NCBI RefSeq assembly: GCF_963675165.1
Contig: NC_087386.1
Span: 6,025,566-6,089,565, forward strand
Origin: Halichondria panicea
Lineage: Eukaryota > Porifera > Demospongiae > Suberitida > Halichondriidae
Direction: 5' to 3'
Length of the DNA stretch: 64,000 nucleotides
Both the position numbers and the translations under genes were made by a program. Positions 51,101 through 62,116 of this stretch are shown here, piece by piece; the stretch's first letter is position 1, and each line of letters opens with the position of its first letter. The notes beneath the pieces are model-generated. The model saw only the letters and a program-made list of their open reading frames with translations, was not told the origin of the DNA and ran no database searches.

Positions 51101-54100
51101 GCTCTTTCTTCTCCATGGCCTGTCTCCTGAAATGCTGGAAGCTGGAGTTGGCCGATGGTATGGGAACCTTCTTCACTGCCACACTGGGACTGGGCAGTTC
51201 TGGTTCAGGGCTGTTAGGAAGGAGGGTGGGCTTCACTGGCTCGGGTGCGAGTGGGAGTGGGAGTGGGAGTGTGGGGTGTGTGGGTGTGGGTGTGGAGGTG
51301 AGGGTGGAGAGGATAGAAGCAGCGGATGGCTTTGGTACAGGTTGTTTTGGAGGGGGCATCACTGATGGTCGTTGTCCAGGATTAGTCGGTGAAGGGTGAC
51401 CTCCAGGTATAGGAGCGGCCTGTTATGTAAGATGAAAGCAAGTTACATAACACACAAGGGAAACCACATGACATTCACCATTAACGTAGGGGAACCAACC
51501 ACATGATAACATATAAGAAACCACATGACATAATCACAAAACCACATGGACATAATCAGAAACCACATCAAAACACAAGAGAAACCATACAATCATGTAC
51601 CATGTTGAAACATAAACATAACACGTCACATGACATGTTTAGCTGACCTTATTGGTTGATACTGGCTTATGTGTGCCTCCAACGTTAAGTGATGTATCTA
51701 CACAAGAAAAGAAAACACTTCTTTATATTCAGAACACAACAGTAACAACCATCTTCAAACAAACAACACAAACAGACAAACACGAACACAAATGAATAAA
51801 TGCACACGTCATGACAAACACAAACACAAGAGTACTGTATGCGTGATTTGATTATTGTTCCTATCATTATAGGCGTCCCTATTAAGACCAGAGAGCTAGT
51901 TAGTTAGCTAGCTAGCTAGAGTCCTGCTATTGCTCAGCGACCTTGCTCCGAGTCTGAACTGGAACTGGTGGAGGACCCACTACCAGAAGAGCTGCTCTCA
52001 TCGTCTGAGTCATCAGAGCTGCTGCTACTGCTACTAGCGCTCAGGCGTGAGGCTTTGTTGTCAGTCACTGTCAATGAGGCGGAGCCAAGACCACCACCTG
52101 CAGAGGGAGGGGCTGCTGTTAACACACACTTGTCATTGCAAGTATACACTATAAATGTATTACTGCTTTGACACCAGTGTATGATCAATGGCCACCTTTA
52201 GACCAACACTGATGTGATAAAGAGCTGGCCTGAAGTGAAGAACACATGCTATGGAGACTATGGGGCCTGTATTATAGAGGGTGGCCTGCTAACACAGGTC
52301 CAAACACATGCTATGGAGACTTTTGGGCCCATTAACCTGGCTGTATTATAGATGGTACTAAAAGCCTGCTTAAAGGGACACCACAATAGATGTATATGCA
52401 TGGGCTTCAAGAATCCTGCCTACTTGGAATTGAGCACGTACATGTACAATGTAAATTTCCCTTAGTTTATTATTTATAAATATTGAAAGCCTTACTTTTA
52501 CTGGTCTTGTGTTTGATGGTTTTGTTGCCTAGTTTTCCACTGACATCCTCGAGTCTCTTCTCAAGCTCTGCCTTCTTACGAGCTGCCGAGGCCTCGGGAT
52601 TCTTGGATTTTTGAACTGTGTGAGGAATACAATTATCGGGTAAGGTAATTACAAGCTTCTGGTGGTGTGCCTATAATTAGAGAGAGTACAGTACATGTAC
52701 AACGCAATATTTAAATGCTACCACAACACGAACAAAACTATAATACTGTTTTTACATGTACCACATTTAGTATAAAAGTTTTCTACTGATAGCAATGCTT
52801 CTAGAACATTCTGACCAGCCATTATTATATTGAAACCCACCATTCAGACTTAACTATGTACAGTGTACATTCAATATAATTGTGTTTTACAACAATCAAG
52901 TTCTCTAAAAAATGTACAGCAAATGGTTTTTGATATCACTACTTTATCCCAAGGCATATTCTGAAGTTATAAATGGCTGAATATAATGCACTGGACAAAG
53001 CTTAACTCTTACGTACATGTAGCTATGTATATGAGCTATAACTCACTGGACGGTCTCTTCTGCTTCTTGAGAATGGAGTTGATATATTTCTCTAACTCTC
53101 TAAGAGTGGAGGGTTTCAGAGTCTCAAAGTCAATCTCAATCTCGTCAGGAGAGCTGTCCTTTAGTTCCGGTTCTCTCATCTGTATAATGTGGACCACATC
53201 TCCTAGTTTCTTGCCAGGCAGCTTATTGATGTTCTGACTTAGTTGACGCTTTTCATCGTAAGTCATGGGACGTGTTTCATCGTCGCTGCTCGGGTAGCCA
53301 CTCAGAGGGCGCTTCTTGGGAGGGGGTCTGGCGGGAGGGCAATACAGGAAGTCAAAAATAGCATCTAAACAATGTACCAGTATGCTATATTGTGTGTCAT
53401 GAATTAATATGACTTGGAATACTCATAATAATATATGCATGTACTGTACGCACAAACTGCACACTGTGAAAATTACAAAACTCTGTTCCTTTAATAACAA
53501 ATGCCATATCAACTCCAGTGCATGTAGCAAGGGATACATGTACACACGGCTATAAAGCTGTATACTCACTTGGACAAAGCCTTCTTAGGAGCAGCCATTG
53601 GTGTGGCTGGTTTAGAGTAGTTCTTAGGTTGTTTCTTCTGAGGAGGCAAAGACACGGAATTCTTGGATGCTTTCTTCTTTGGCTTCTTCTTATTCAAGAG
53701 AGCAGCTGCAGCGTTCAAGGGTGTGAATATTGGGTCAGTGGGGTCAATGGACTTCCTCTTCTTCTTTTTTCCTCCTCCTCCTCCAGTCAAAGCAGCCAGA
53801 CGCTCATACACATCTTCAACCTGGAGTTAGAAAATAGAAGACATGTACATAATAATATATGCAACATGGTTACAGTACAATGAACGTACATGTTATACTG
53901 GCTAACAATAATTTATTATTAGAGTGAGAGAGGGCAAATGCTATTCAATATATCCTGAGAGATTGTATGAAGCTGAAACCAACCAGTCATTAGTAGAGCT
54001 TATGTGGGGTTACTATCAGCACATTTTTGCACTGCTCTAGTGGGCACCACACACAAAACTAAAACCATAGATAAACACCCACACACCCCACACACACGCC

Positions 54101-57100
54101 CACCTGTTTCTCGAGATAGCGCAGCTGCACTGCTCTCTTGTCCTCACTCTCCGAGTCTTCCTCTTCGTCTGATGAACTCTCGTCACTTCCCTCTGTCCCA
54201 CTATCATCAGAGGAGCTCTCTTTAGGCGGAGGAGGAGGCTCATCTGGGATCTTGGCAAAACGCAACTCAAACACTTCCTGTGAAGACAAGATAGGGTGTG
54301 TTATATGTACACACAGACATTGTAGCTCACGTAACTATGTATACTCATTTATTACTGATACAGGCTTCAACAAACACCAGCTATATTATAAGTCAATAAT
54401 TACACTTTCTACAACACGGTGTAAATTATACATCGGTCTATAACGCATCTCTACATTTGAGCACACGTATAACTAATGTGCATGTACTATACTGATCAAT
54501 ACAGCATTCTATAAACACCAGCTACAACCAGTTATGCTCTAAAATATCAATTGTCCTCCTATATACACACATACTTTGTACAAGAGGCCATCTTGGTTAT
54601 GACATGGACACAAGGCATGGGGGCACGATTTACACAACAAACCAGCTCAGTTTACATAATAATTTAAGTGACTCTTATACCTGTAATAATCTGCCCATTT
54701 TGACGACGTCATGCTCTGGTGGGTTGTACTTGTAACAGTTGGTGAAAATGAGCCGGATGTCAGCTGCAAATTCATTGGCATTCTTGTACACTCGCTCTTC
54801 CAAATTTTTCTGTACGTGGTAATAAGAACAGGAAATAAATGATTAGCTCAAATACTGAAATAGGGATCAGACCTTTTAAGTGGTGGGTATTTTCGATCAT
54901 GAAACACACATTTTATTGTCTGACTGTGGTGAACATTTTTGTCTAGAGGTGGTTAGTTGCCTACCACACCACTGACCAATAAGGGCACATCCCTCTATCA
55001 TTATACAGCTACATAGTACACCCAGCCACATGTGCTAAGAAACTAAGGGTGTATAAAAAAGGAGAGGGCATGCAATAGCTTGCGAGAAAAAACTAAAACA
55101 GGCAGTGGAAAAGTGCAGTAATATCTAAAAATAAAGTCTATTAATAGATTTTTGCGTACAGTACATAGTATATCCGGTCGGTGGCTTCAGTTTTTACTCG
55201 CACATAGGGTTGATAGTCAGTGTGCATCCCCTCTCTCTTTTATACACCCTTGAAGAAACTATATAGACATGTATCAGAGGTTTCTAGGTAAACTTCTTTC
55301 CCCTGACTTGAAAGCAAATGCTAATGACCTCAAGTGTGTAGAATCATCTCCACTTTTACATTCTCTAACGCATTTCAAGTGACATGAAACTGTTTCTGTT
55401 CTAACACATACACCATGGACACACACATAATAAGATGACTCGATCTCTACTCATCACTAACACATTTGGTGGCAAGCTCACCTTGACTGTTCCTAGGTCC
55501 ATTGGTTTCTTGATGATGGTGTGATAGTCAGCCAGCCCCAGGGATTGGGCATCCACAGGTTGGTAGAATGGCCAGGCATAGCCCTGTAGGGGGGAGAGGG
55601 TTAGATCCAAATATAATCTTGCTACCATATGTATATCGGGTTTCGAATGCGAGGTTGATCGATTGTGAATGACACTGTACCAGCAAGCATTGATTGCGTT
55701 TCTAACTATTGAGAGGAATCGCATGCAAAAATTGCATCCGTGCATGCGTACTCTTTTTATTCCATTTTTGCTAAAATGCAATCGAAACAACGTTGCATTT
55801 GAAACCTGATACATGATATGTAGCATTGGATACAGTCACTGAGTGTAGTGCACACTGGAACTGAGTACATGTGATAATGACATGTGGAGAGCATGTGCCT
55901 ACCATATGGTGAAGCCACACGCATACCATACACTGTAAGCCACACACAAAGACACTATAAGCAGCCACACACAAAGGCACTATAAGCCACACACACACAC
56001 CACACACTGGGTTCAACATGTGTGTGCGAATCACTACAAGTTCAGTGCATTGATGTCATTACGGTCACGTGATAACGTCCAGGCCACAATGCACTGGACT
56101 TGTAGTGATTCGTGCACGCATATCGGACCTCCTCTGGTACAATGTATATACACAAAAGAAAATGGCTGAAATAAAATCCTACTACTAGAGTTTGGATACA
56201 TAATCAACTGTGGTACATGTACATACAACACCGTAGCTATCACATTGTAAGAGTTACCGCGTGTTTCTTTGACAGTATCTCCTTGAGTAAAGTACTGCAG
56301 AACCGGAGCTGTACTGAGAGTGGTTTTTGCTTCCTCTGTGACTGTGTTGACTCTCCAGGGAGGTCCATCTTAGGCCTCTTCACCTGTCTAGTGGACTCTC
56401 TACGCTGGGGTACGAGGGGGATAGGAGGAAGGACTGCGTTGGGACTTGGCTGACCAGTGGAGGGAGTGGTCGTGTCCGCCTGCCTCTTGACACCACGGCG
56501 ACCCTGTACAGACACAGAGGAGGTACAATATCCTTAATTAACAATCCCTGGTGTAAACCACATGAACATTGAATCCGACATGCAGTATCGATTAGGCTTG
56601 ATTGAGCACTTTACTTACATTCCGTTCACGTGTATATAGGCCTATAGGCTTATCAATGCTGAGTCAGATAATCAAGTCCCATGATCCCGCATGCCGTACC
56701 TCCTCCGGTATAGACACATCAATTTAGGCAAATTAGGAGTTATTTAGAATTAAGAGTTATTTTTAGCGTAACTAACGACCCATGAATACTTGTGGAGCTA
56801 GTTTAACGAACCTTGAGAAGTTGTTGAGGAGCCGTGACAGTGGTCGACACGGAAGGGGTGGATAGACTGACAGCTGCCGTTGCTTTGTGCACAGCTACTG
56901 GAGCCGGAGGGGGGGTGGGCACAGAGGGTGTGGTAGACTCAGACTTTCTGATAAGTTTTCCTCCCTTTTTGCCCTTTGGAGTGGCAGCGATTTCCACCTC
57001 CTAAATTTACATTAGTATGAATATCATTATGAATATGCCAGCCGCCCACTGATACACACACACACCTCTTTGGGCATATTTGGGAGTTTCTGCTCAAAAA

Positions 57101-58409
57101 TTCTCTCCACAGTTTGACACATCATGGTGATATCCTGCAGTGGTAATTATGGTCACTAGTGGAATGTGCTGACACGGAATAATCAATAAACAGGCACACA
57201 CGAACGGAGAACTAACAGTAGTATCAATTCTTACATCTGTTGGCTTGTTATATGTGTAGCAATTACTGAACACGAGTCTGAAATCATTGATGCAGTCTTG
57301 GCCGCTGTGGTATAAGTTCTGCTCCAGTTTGTTCTTGATAATACCCATATCCATAGGCCGTTTGATGACTTTGAAGTAATCCTAAGAAAGAGAGCGATAA
57401 TAGCCACAGAAGGTGACGGTATTGATACCCCAAACACACAAATATTGATAGATCAGACCCTTACATGATATTGATTAACAGGCAAGTATCGTATCCTTCA
57501 ATAATTATACCTGATTAACCGGAATGATAAGACTGACCAGTGTATACACAAGGCGCGTACAAAATAAACAAGTTTAACCACATTTTGGGCGAAAGCTCAT
57601 TTTGGGTGGAAGCTTGAAAAGCTCACTACATATAATTATGTATACAGGAGATAAAGTGAATGATTTTATGCTTGTTGAACTCACTGGTAAACCAAGAGCA
57701 ACAGGGTCTACAGGTTTATGGAATGGCCAGGCATACTGGTGTCTCCATAACACTCGGAGAACACTCTTGAGTAGAAACTGAAGCTGATTGGTTTGTCTTC
57801 CCAGGCTCTTCCTGCCAACCACCTCGGGGGTCAGCACTTTTGGTGACTGTGAATAAAGCACAGAGAGACAATAACACACATAATAATAACAGTGACACAA
57901 TTATACTACACGACAAAATTAGTTGATTGTCGCCCTAGGGGAAGATCGAAAGAAACGATTATTTTACGTACTGTTATTGAATGTTGTTCATAGTCTTCGT
58001 ATTTCGACGATTGTCTTCTTATTCTTTTTCCTAGTATACTCTCCTGGGCTGCATTGGTTGCTACTGGCGATACCGTCGTCACGTCAACCATTTTGTTGTA
58101 CGTGGCAACAGACTTTGGTTGACTCGCATCTGAGCCTCTCTGCAGCAATGAGTTAGTTGTAGTGAGTCCACTCGTAGTGATAGCTTCTGTTTTGACTTCC
58201 GTTACTTTAGGTAATTTATTAGCTTGTAATTGTGCGGCAATTCTCTCGAGATGTGACACTTTCTTCATCGTCGTGGGAGTGATATGATAACCTGGTGAGA
58301 CTTGTGCGGTTGCTATGGATGATTTTGATATGATGCTCTCTGAATTGACTTCTAAATTGGCGACTCTAATGGCGGCTGAAGACGTTCCCACTTGCAGGTT
58401 GGGTACCAT
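50088..58409 (-). CDS. BRD4: BRD4-like BET double-bromodomain protein, short and long C-terminal forms
   Basis: Eighteen coding exons on the minus strand join in phase: 58409-57972, 57846-57685, 57381-57235, 57134-57066, 57000-56812, 56503-56258, 55583-55482, 54809-54681, 54277-54104, 53820-53570, 53327-53047, 52615-52496, 52115-51942, 51697-51648, 51419-51099, 50874-50792, 50608-50470, 50162-50088. The long form has about 1049 aa. BD1 (about 170-270): [30 protein letters not shown], acetyl-lysine Asn in [10 protein letters not shown]2 (about 395-490): [29 protein letters not shown] Ser/Glu/Asp segment, then the ET domain ([20 protein letters not shown]). The Ser-rich end is [13 protein letters not shown] and stop if exon 13 of the list reads on (829 aa). 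Splicing continues to a charged tail and a helical end, [16 protein letters not shown], like the BRD4 P-TEFb-binding C-terminus. BET proteins bind acetylated histones and promote elongation. A 5' noncoding exon upstream (donor tttc|gtaagt near 58510) is likely. Confidence 0.93.
50240..50455. repeat. Foldback repeat family A copy (last BRD4-like intron)
   Basis: Shares ttttcggctttggaccatgg, gctcaaatatgaacatgta and gaaaggcctctttcagaaaa with the other copies. Confidence 0.75.
51043..51098. repeat. (CA)n microsatellite at a BRD4-like splice donor
   Basis: About 55 bp of (ac)n. On the coding strand the donor GAGCAG|gtgtgtgt runs straight into the repeat. Confidence 0.95.
51934..51945 (-). promoter_or_regulatory. 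Alternative end: exon read-through to stop (short BET isoform) or splice donor (long isoform)
   Basis: The coding strand reads GAGCAAG|gtcgctga. Reading through adds GR and a TGA; using the weak donor gtcgct joins in phase 1 to exon 51697-51648. Both outcomes keep all core domains. Confidence 0.6.
54821..55481. other. BET gene intron between the two BD2 exons, no distinct element
   Basis: Intron sequence of about 670 bp. I see no coding exon or recognisable repeat in it. Confidence 0.4.
56026..56113. mobile_element. 88-bp foldback element in a BET intron
   Basis: The arms cgaatcactacaagttcagt and the right-hand actggacttgtagtgattcg (continuing gcattg/caatgc inward) are inverted repeats of about 26 bp with one mismatch. 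The right side is followed by atatcggacctcctctgg, a family D end. Confidence 0.75.
56514..56715. mobile_element. MITE family D-related copy
   Basis: Begins cagaggaggtacaatatcc and ends ccgtacctcctccggta, inverted-repeat ends; contains cgattaggcttgattgagc. Confidence 0.6.
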
Positions 58410-58688
58410 CTGAGGAGGTAGGCTTCGTACTTGTAGCGTAGTAGTTTTGAACCTGTAGAAAATATGAATAATGTGGTTAAGCTTTTAGGCTTCGACTGGT
58501 TATAACTTACGAAATAATTAAAGTTACGGCGCAAAACTTGATGAATACAACAAGCAACTATAGCTCAACCATTTGCTACTATCAGTAGCCATGTACAGGT
58601 AACCCACAAAGTAGAATCGGGGTGACGAAATGGATAGGTGGATCTAACATAAGCCAGACAATTTAAACCTTTAAAAGCTTGATACGCT

Positions 58689-59027
58689 ATGATCTGTGAT
58701 CAGACAATGTCCCAATGGTTGAGTATAGTTGCTACACCGTGTAGAGTAAGCAAGGATGTCCCACACAGAGCTCTTAGTGGGACTTTTTATCCGCCATTAT
58801 GTACGCACCCACGTGGCCTAAAAGTAGCCGACCTCTTTAGAAATACTGTTGCTTTACGGTCACCTACCCATCTGCGCCATAAGCAGAGGTGGACCCAGCA
58901 GTTTCTAGAGGCGGATGGCTTTCCACAAGAGAGCTCTGCATTGGATCCATCTTTCACTTCTTCTGTCAGGGTCGTGTGTAAACTACTTGAAAATCAAGAT
59001 TTGATACGTCTTTCATCTTTTTTATAG
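58689..59027 (+). CDS. Small unrecognised ORF between BRD4-like and INTS11
   Basis: A 112-aa open frame starting MICDQTMSQWLSIVATPCRV (or at the second Met, 58707). It is basic and without obvious transmembrane segments; the first 30 residues could act as a mitochondrial presequence. Middle: LFRNTVALRSPTHLRHKQRW. I do not recognise a family. It is intronless, diverges from the BET gene, and ends about 200 bp before INTS11 in the same orientation. The frame covers most of the available gap and its composition is protein-like, but it might be a chance ORF or 5' exon. Confidence 0.4.
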   Translation: MICDQTMSQWLSIVATPCRVSKDVPHRALSGTFYPPLCTHPRGLKVADLFRNTVALRSPTHLRHKQRWTQQFLEADGFPQESSALDPSFTSSVRVVCKLLENQDLIRLSSFL

Positions 59028-59223
59028 TCTGCGCAAGACCAGAAACAGGAAGTCACGAGCTGATTTGTCACCATGACGTAATATACACGTGTTAAAACTC
59101 ACTCAACCGGTTTGGCCTGTTTCAAAGTGTTGTCTAAATATCCGAAAATAGAAATATGCAAATATTGAAATCCTCGCAGCTCACCCACGTGGCTAAAATT
59201 ACAATAAATTTTGCTTGTAAACA

Positions 59224-62116
59224 ATGGCTGAGATCAAAGTTGTTCCGTTAGGTAAGCGATCAATGCACCCTTTACTGGCGTTACTGTAACTATATCTCCC
59301 CCTCCATATGCTGGTTTATTAATGGCTGTCAGGAGCTGGCCAGGGTAAGCACACACTGGGTGAACATGCACAGCGGAATCAACCATATTTATATCTTTGA
59401 CACATACACACATAGATGTTGGTCGTAGCTGCATATTGGTGTCCCTGGGAGGTAAGAACGTGATGTTGGACTGTGGGATGCACATGGGCTTCAATGACGA
59501 GGTATCTAAACCAAAACATTCACTATGCACTGTTTATAAATACATGAAATGCATCAATTAATGATTATTGTAGAGAAGATTTCCTGATTTTTCGTACATC
59601 ACTGAATCTGGGAGATCACTCACTGAGCACATTGACTGCCTCATAATCAGGTACAGTGGTGTCTCCTTGAAGAATGCGTTTGTAATAGTGTTCGAGTGAT
59701 CATTTTACATGTACATCCATCCATTTTACATTTCTAGTCATTTCCACCTTGACCACTGTGGTGCTCTTCCCTACTTCACTGAAATGTGCGGCTATAATGG
59801 ACCAATCTTGATGACTCATCCGACCAAAGCTATCAGCCCCATCTTACTGGTAATGCCAAACTTAATAGTTATAAGAAACGTTCTTCACGCTCTTAATTTT
59901 TTAGGAAGACTATAGAAAAATCAGTGTGGAAAGAAAAGGAGAACAGAATTTCTTTACTTCCCAAATGATCAAAGATTGTATGAAGAAAGTGACCACCATA
60001 AACCTGCACCAAACTATCAAGGTACAAGTCGATGGATATAACTGCAGTATAATTATGACATACCTACTGCAAGTTTCAGAGCTACATGTACAAGCAATAG
60101 CAATCAAACAGTGATGCTAGTTACACTTGTTGGTGTACACACACACACACACACACCCTCACAGATACCACACTCCTCACACCCTCTCTAGCTCACACAC
60201 ACACTCACACCCTCACAGATAGCACACTCCTCAATTACCATAATTATCTTAGATTGCTTAAAGCCCTGATGTTAAATTTTGTTACAGATTGATAGCGCTC
60301 TAGATGTGAAGGCGTACTATGCTGGTCATGTGCTGGGTGCTGCCATGGTGTTGGTCACGGTTGGAGGGCAGTCGTTTGTCTATACAGTACGTTTGCAGCT
60401 GCTGTGCCTTTATTTTTGTGATTGTTACCATGATTACCTATGCCTACAGGGTGACTACAATATGACTCCTGATAGACATTTGGGGTAAGTTTTACTATTG
60501 CTAGGTATTGTAGAGTTGAGTGGAGAAGCTCCTCTCCTCCCCCTCCTGGCCTGCCCTTGTTAGAGCACTAGTCTCTGGCCATTGTGACATTGCAACAAGT
60601 TCATGTTGTTATTTCATGCAATCTTTTTTCTGCAGCTCAGCATGGATTGATAAATGTCAGCCTGACTTGCTCATCACTGAATCAACGTATGCAACAACAA
60701 TTAGAGACTCCAAGAGGTGAAATGCAACATTGTGTACTTATTATTCATATACTGTGGTGTATGCATTTGTACAACAATATTCACTATTTGATGTGTGGTT
60801 GGTCCTGTGGTGTAATGGTTAGCACCTTGGACTTTGAATCCAAAGATCCGAGTTCAAGTCTCGGCAGGACCTGTTTTTTAATTATTTTTATTAACTACTA
60901 CAAAAACACTGTAACAGTTCAATTCTTGGGAATACCTCTTTTTATTTCTTTTTTTGATCACTGCAATCACCGCTTCTCTTTTTTGTTGTTGCTAGGTGCA
61001 GAGAGAGAGACTTTCTGAAGAAGATAAACGAATGTTTGGAGAGAAATGGAAAGGTATTCAACGCTTTTAATGCTCATTGCTTACACAACATTGTACCTGT
61101 TAGGTTCTCATTCCCGTGTTTGCTCTTGGTAGAGCTCAGGAGTTGTGCATATTGCTGGAAACCTTTTGGTAGGCCCATACATTCTAACTAAAAAGAATTT
61201 CCACTCATTATGTTTTAAATTTTCCCAGGGACAGGATGAACTTAAAATATCCCATTTACTTTTCTCAAGGCCTGGCAGAGAAGGTAAGGTATTTATGTTG
61301 TCACTCGATGTCTTCTTCAAAGAATTTCTTTTCCCTCAACAGGCCAATCATTACTACAAGCTGTTCATCACATGGACAAACCAGAAAATACGGAATACCT
61401 TTGTACAGCGAAACATGTTCGAGTTCAAGCACATCAAAGTGAGATTAATTACCTCACCTGGTGCTGTTTCCTTAATTGGAATACCCCCCACAGCCGTTTG
61501 ATAGGTCCTATATTGACCAGCCCGGACCCATGGTGGTGTTTGCTACCCCAGGCATGCTGCACGCTGGTCTCTCACTGCAAATCTTCAAAAGATGGGCCGA
61601 TGACGAGAAAAACATGGCAAGTCAATAATTATAATCCTCGTATAGATTATTGCATGCTATTTACTCTCTGCTGTAATTATGCCTCAAGGCGTAGCCGCAT
61701 GAGGGATACGATAAAGCTGACTGTGTGTGTGTGTGTTCTTACTGTAAGCTCTGTAGCTTCTGTAATAAGAGACATGTACAATATATCACCTCTCATGTAT
61801 AATTAATTAGTTATTATGTTATTAACTTCCTGTCCAATGCCCCCCCCTTGATCCCCCCTGCAGCTTATCATGCCCGGGTACTGTGTGGCAGGCACTATAG
61901 GGCACAAGGTTCTCTCTGGGGCTAAGAAGATTGAGATAGACAAGAAGATGGTCAACGTGAGGCTCTCTGTGCAGTACATGTCCTTTAGGTGAGTTTCTAT
62001 GGGAACACATGTACAGTGCACTAATCTCATAAGAGGACCTTTTAATATTGTAGACTTGTGTGTGTTTCTCCAGTGCCCATGCCGATGCCAAGGGAATTAT
62101 GCAGCTGTTGCGACAG
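59224..62116 (+). CDS. INTS11: Integrator complex subunit 11 (3' end outside the window)
   Basis: Sixteen exons join in phase to 404 aa of a protein that is about 600 aa in humans: 59224-59251, 59333-59344 (12 nt), 59416-59501, 59574-59650, 59738-59849, 59905-60021, 60288-60386, 60450-60484, 60636-60716, 60996-61053, 61104-61168, 61229-61283, 61343-61438, 61494-61616, 61864-61988, 62074-62116. The metallo-beta-lactamase zinc site is HFHLDH; further INTS11 landmarks are [71 protein letters not shown] and [16 protein letters not shown]11 is the catalytic endonuclease of Integrator, cleaving snRNA and paused nascent transcripts with INTS9. Intron 14 has a GC donor (ACATG|gcaagt). The C-terminal third is not found by 64000, so the next intron exceeds 1.8 kb or the gene is broken. 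Confidence 0.94.
60801..60872 (+). tRNA. tRNA-Gln (anticodon UUG)
   Basis: A 72-nt cloverleaf: acceptor stem ggtcctg pairs with caggacc. D arm gtgtaatggttagcac contains the A box; anticodon stem ttgga/tccaa with loop ctttgaa gives anticodon TTG. T arm cgagttcaagtctcg holds the B box gttcaagtc. Discriminator T, as in other eukaryotic tRNA-Gln. A pol III terminator (six Ts) follows. No intron and no encoded CCA. It lies within INTS11 intron 9, on the same strand. Confidence 0.96.
60874..60879 (+). terminator. RNA polymerase III terminator of tRNA-Gln
   Basis: A run of six T residues starts two bases after the tRNA discriminator, as expected for pol III termination. Confidence 0.85.
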
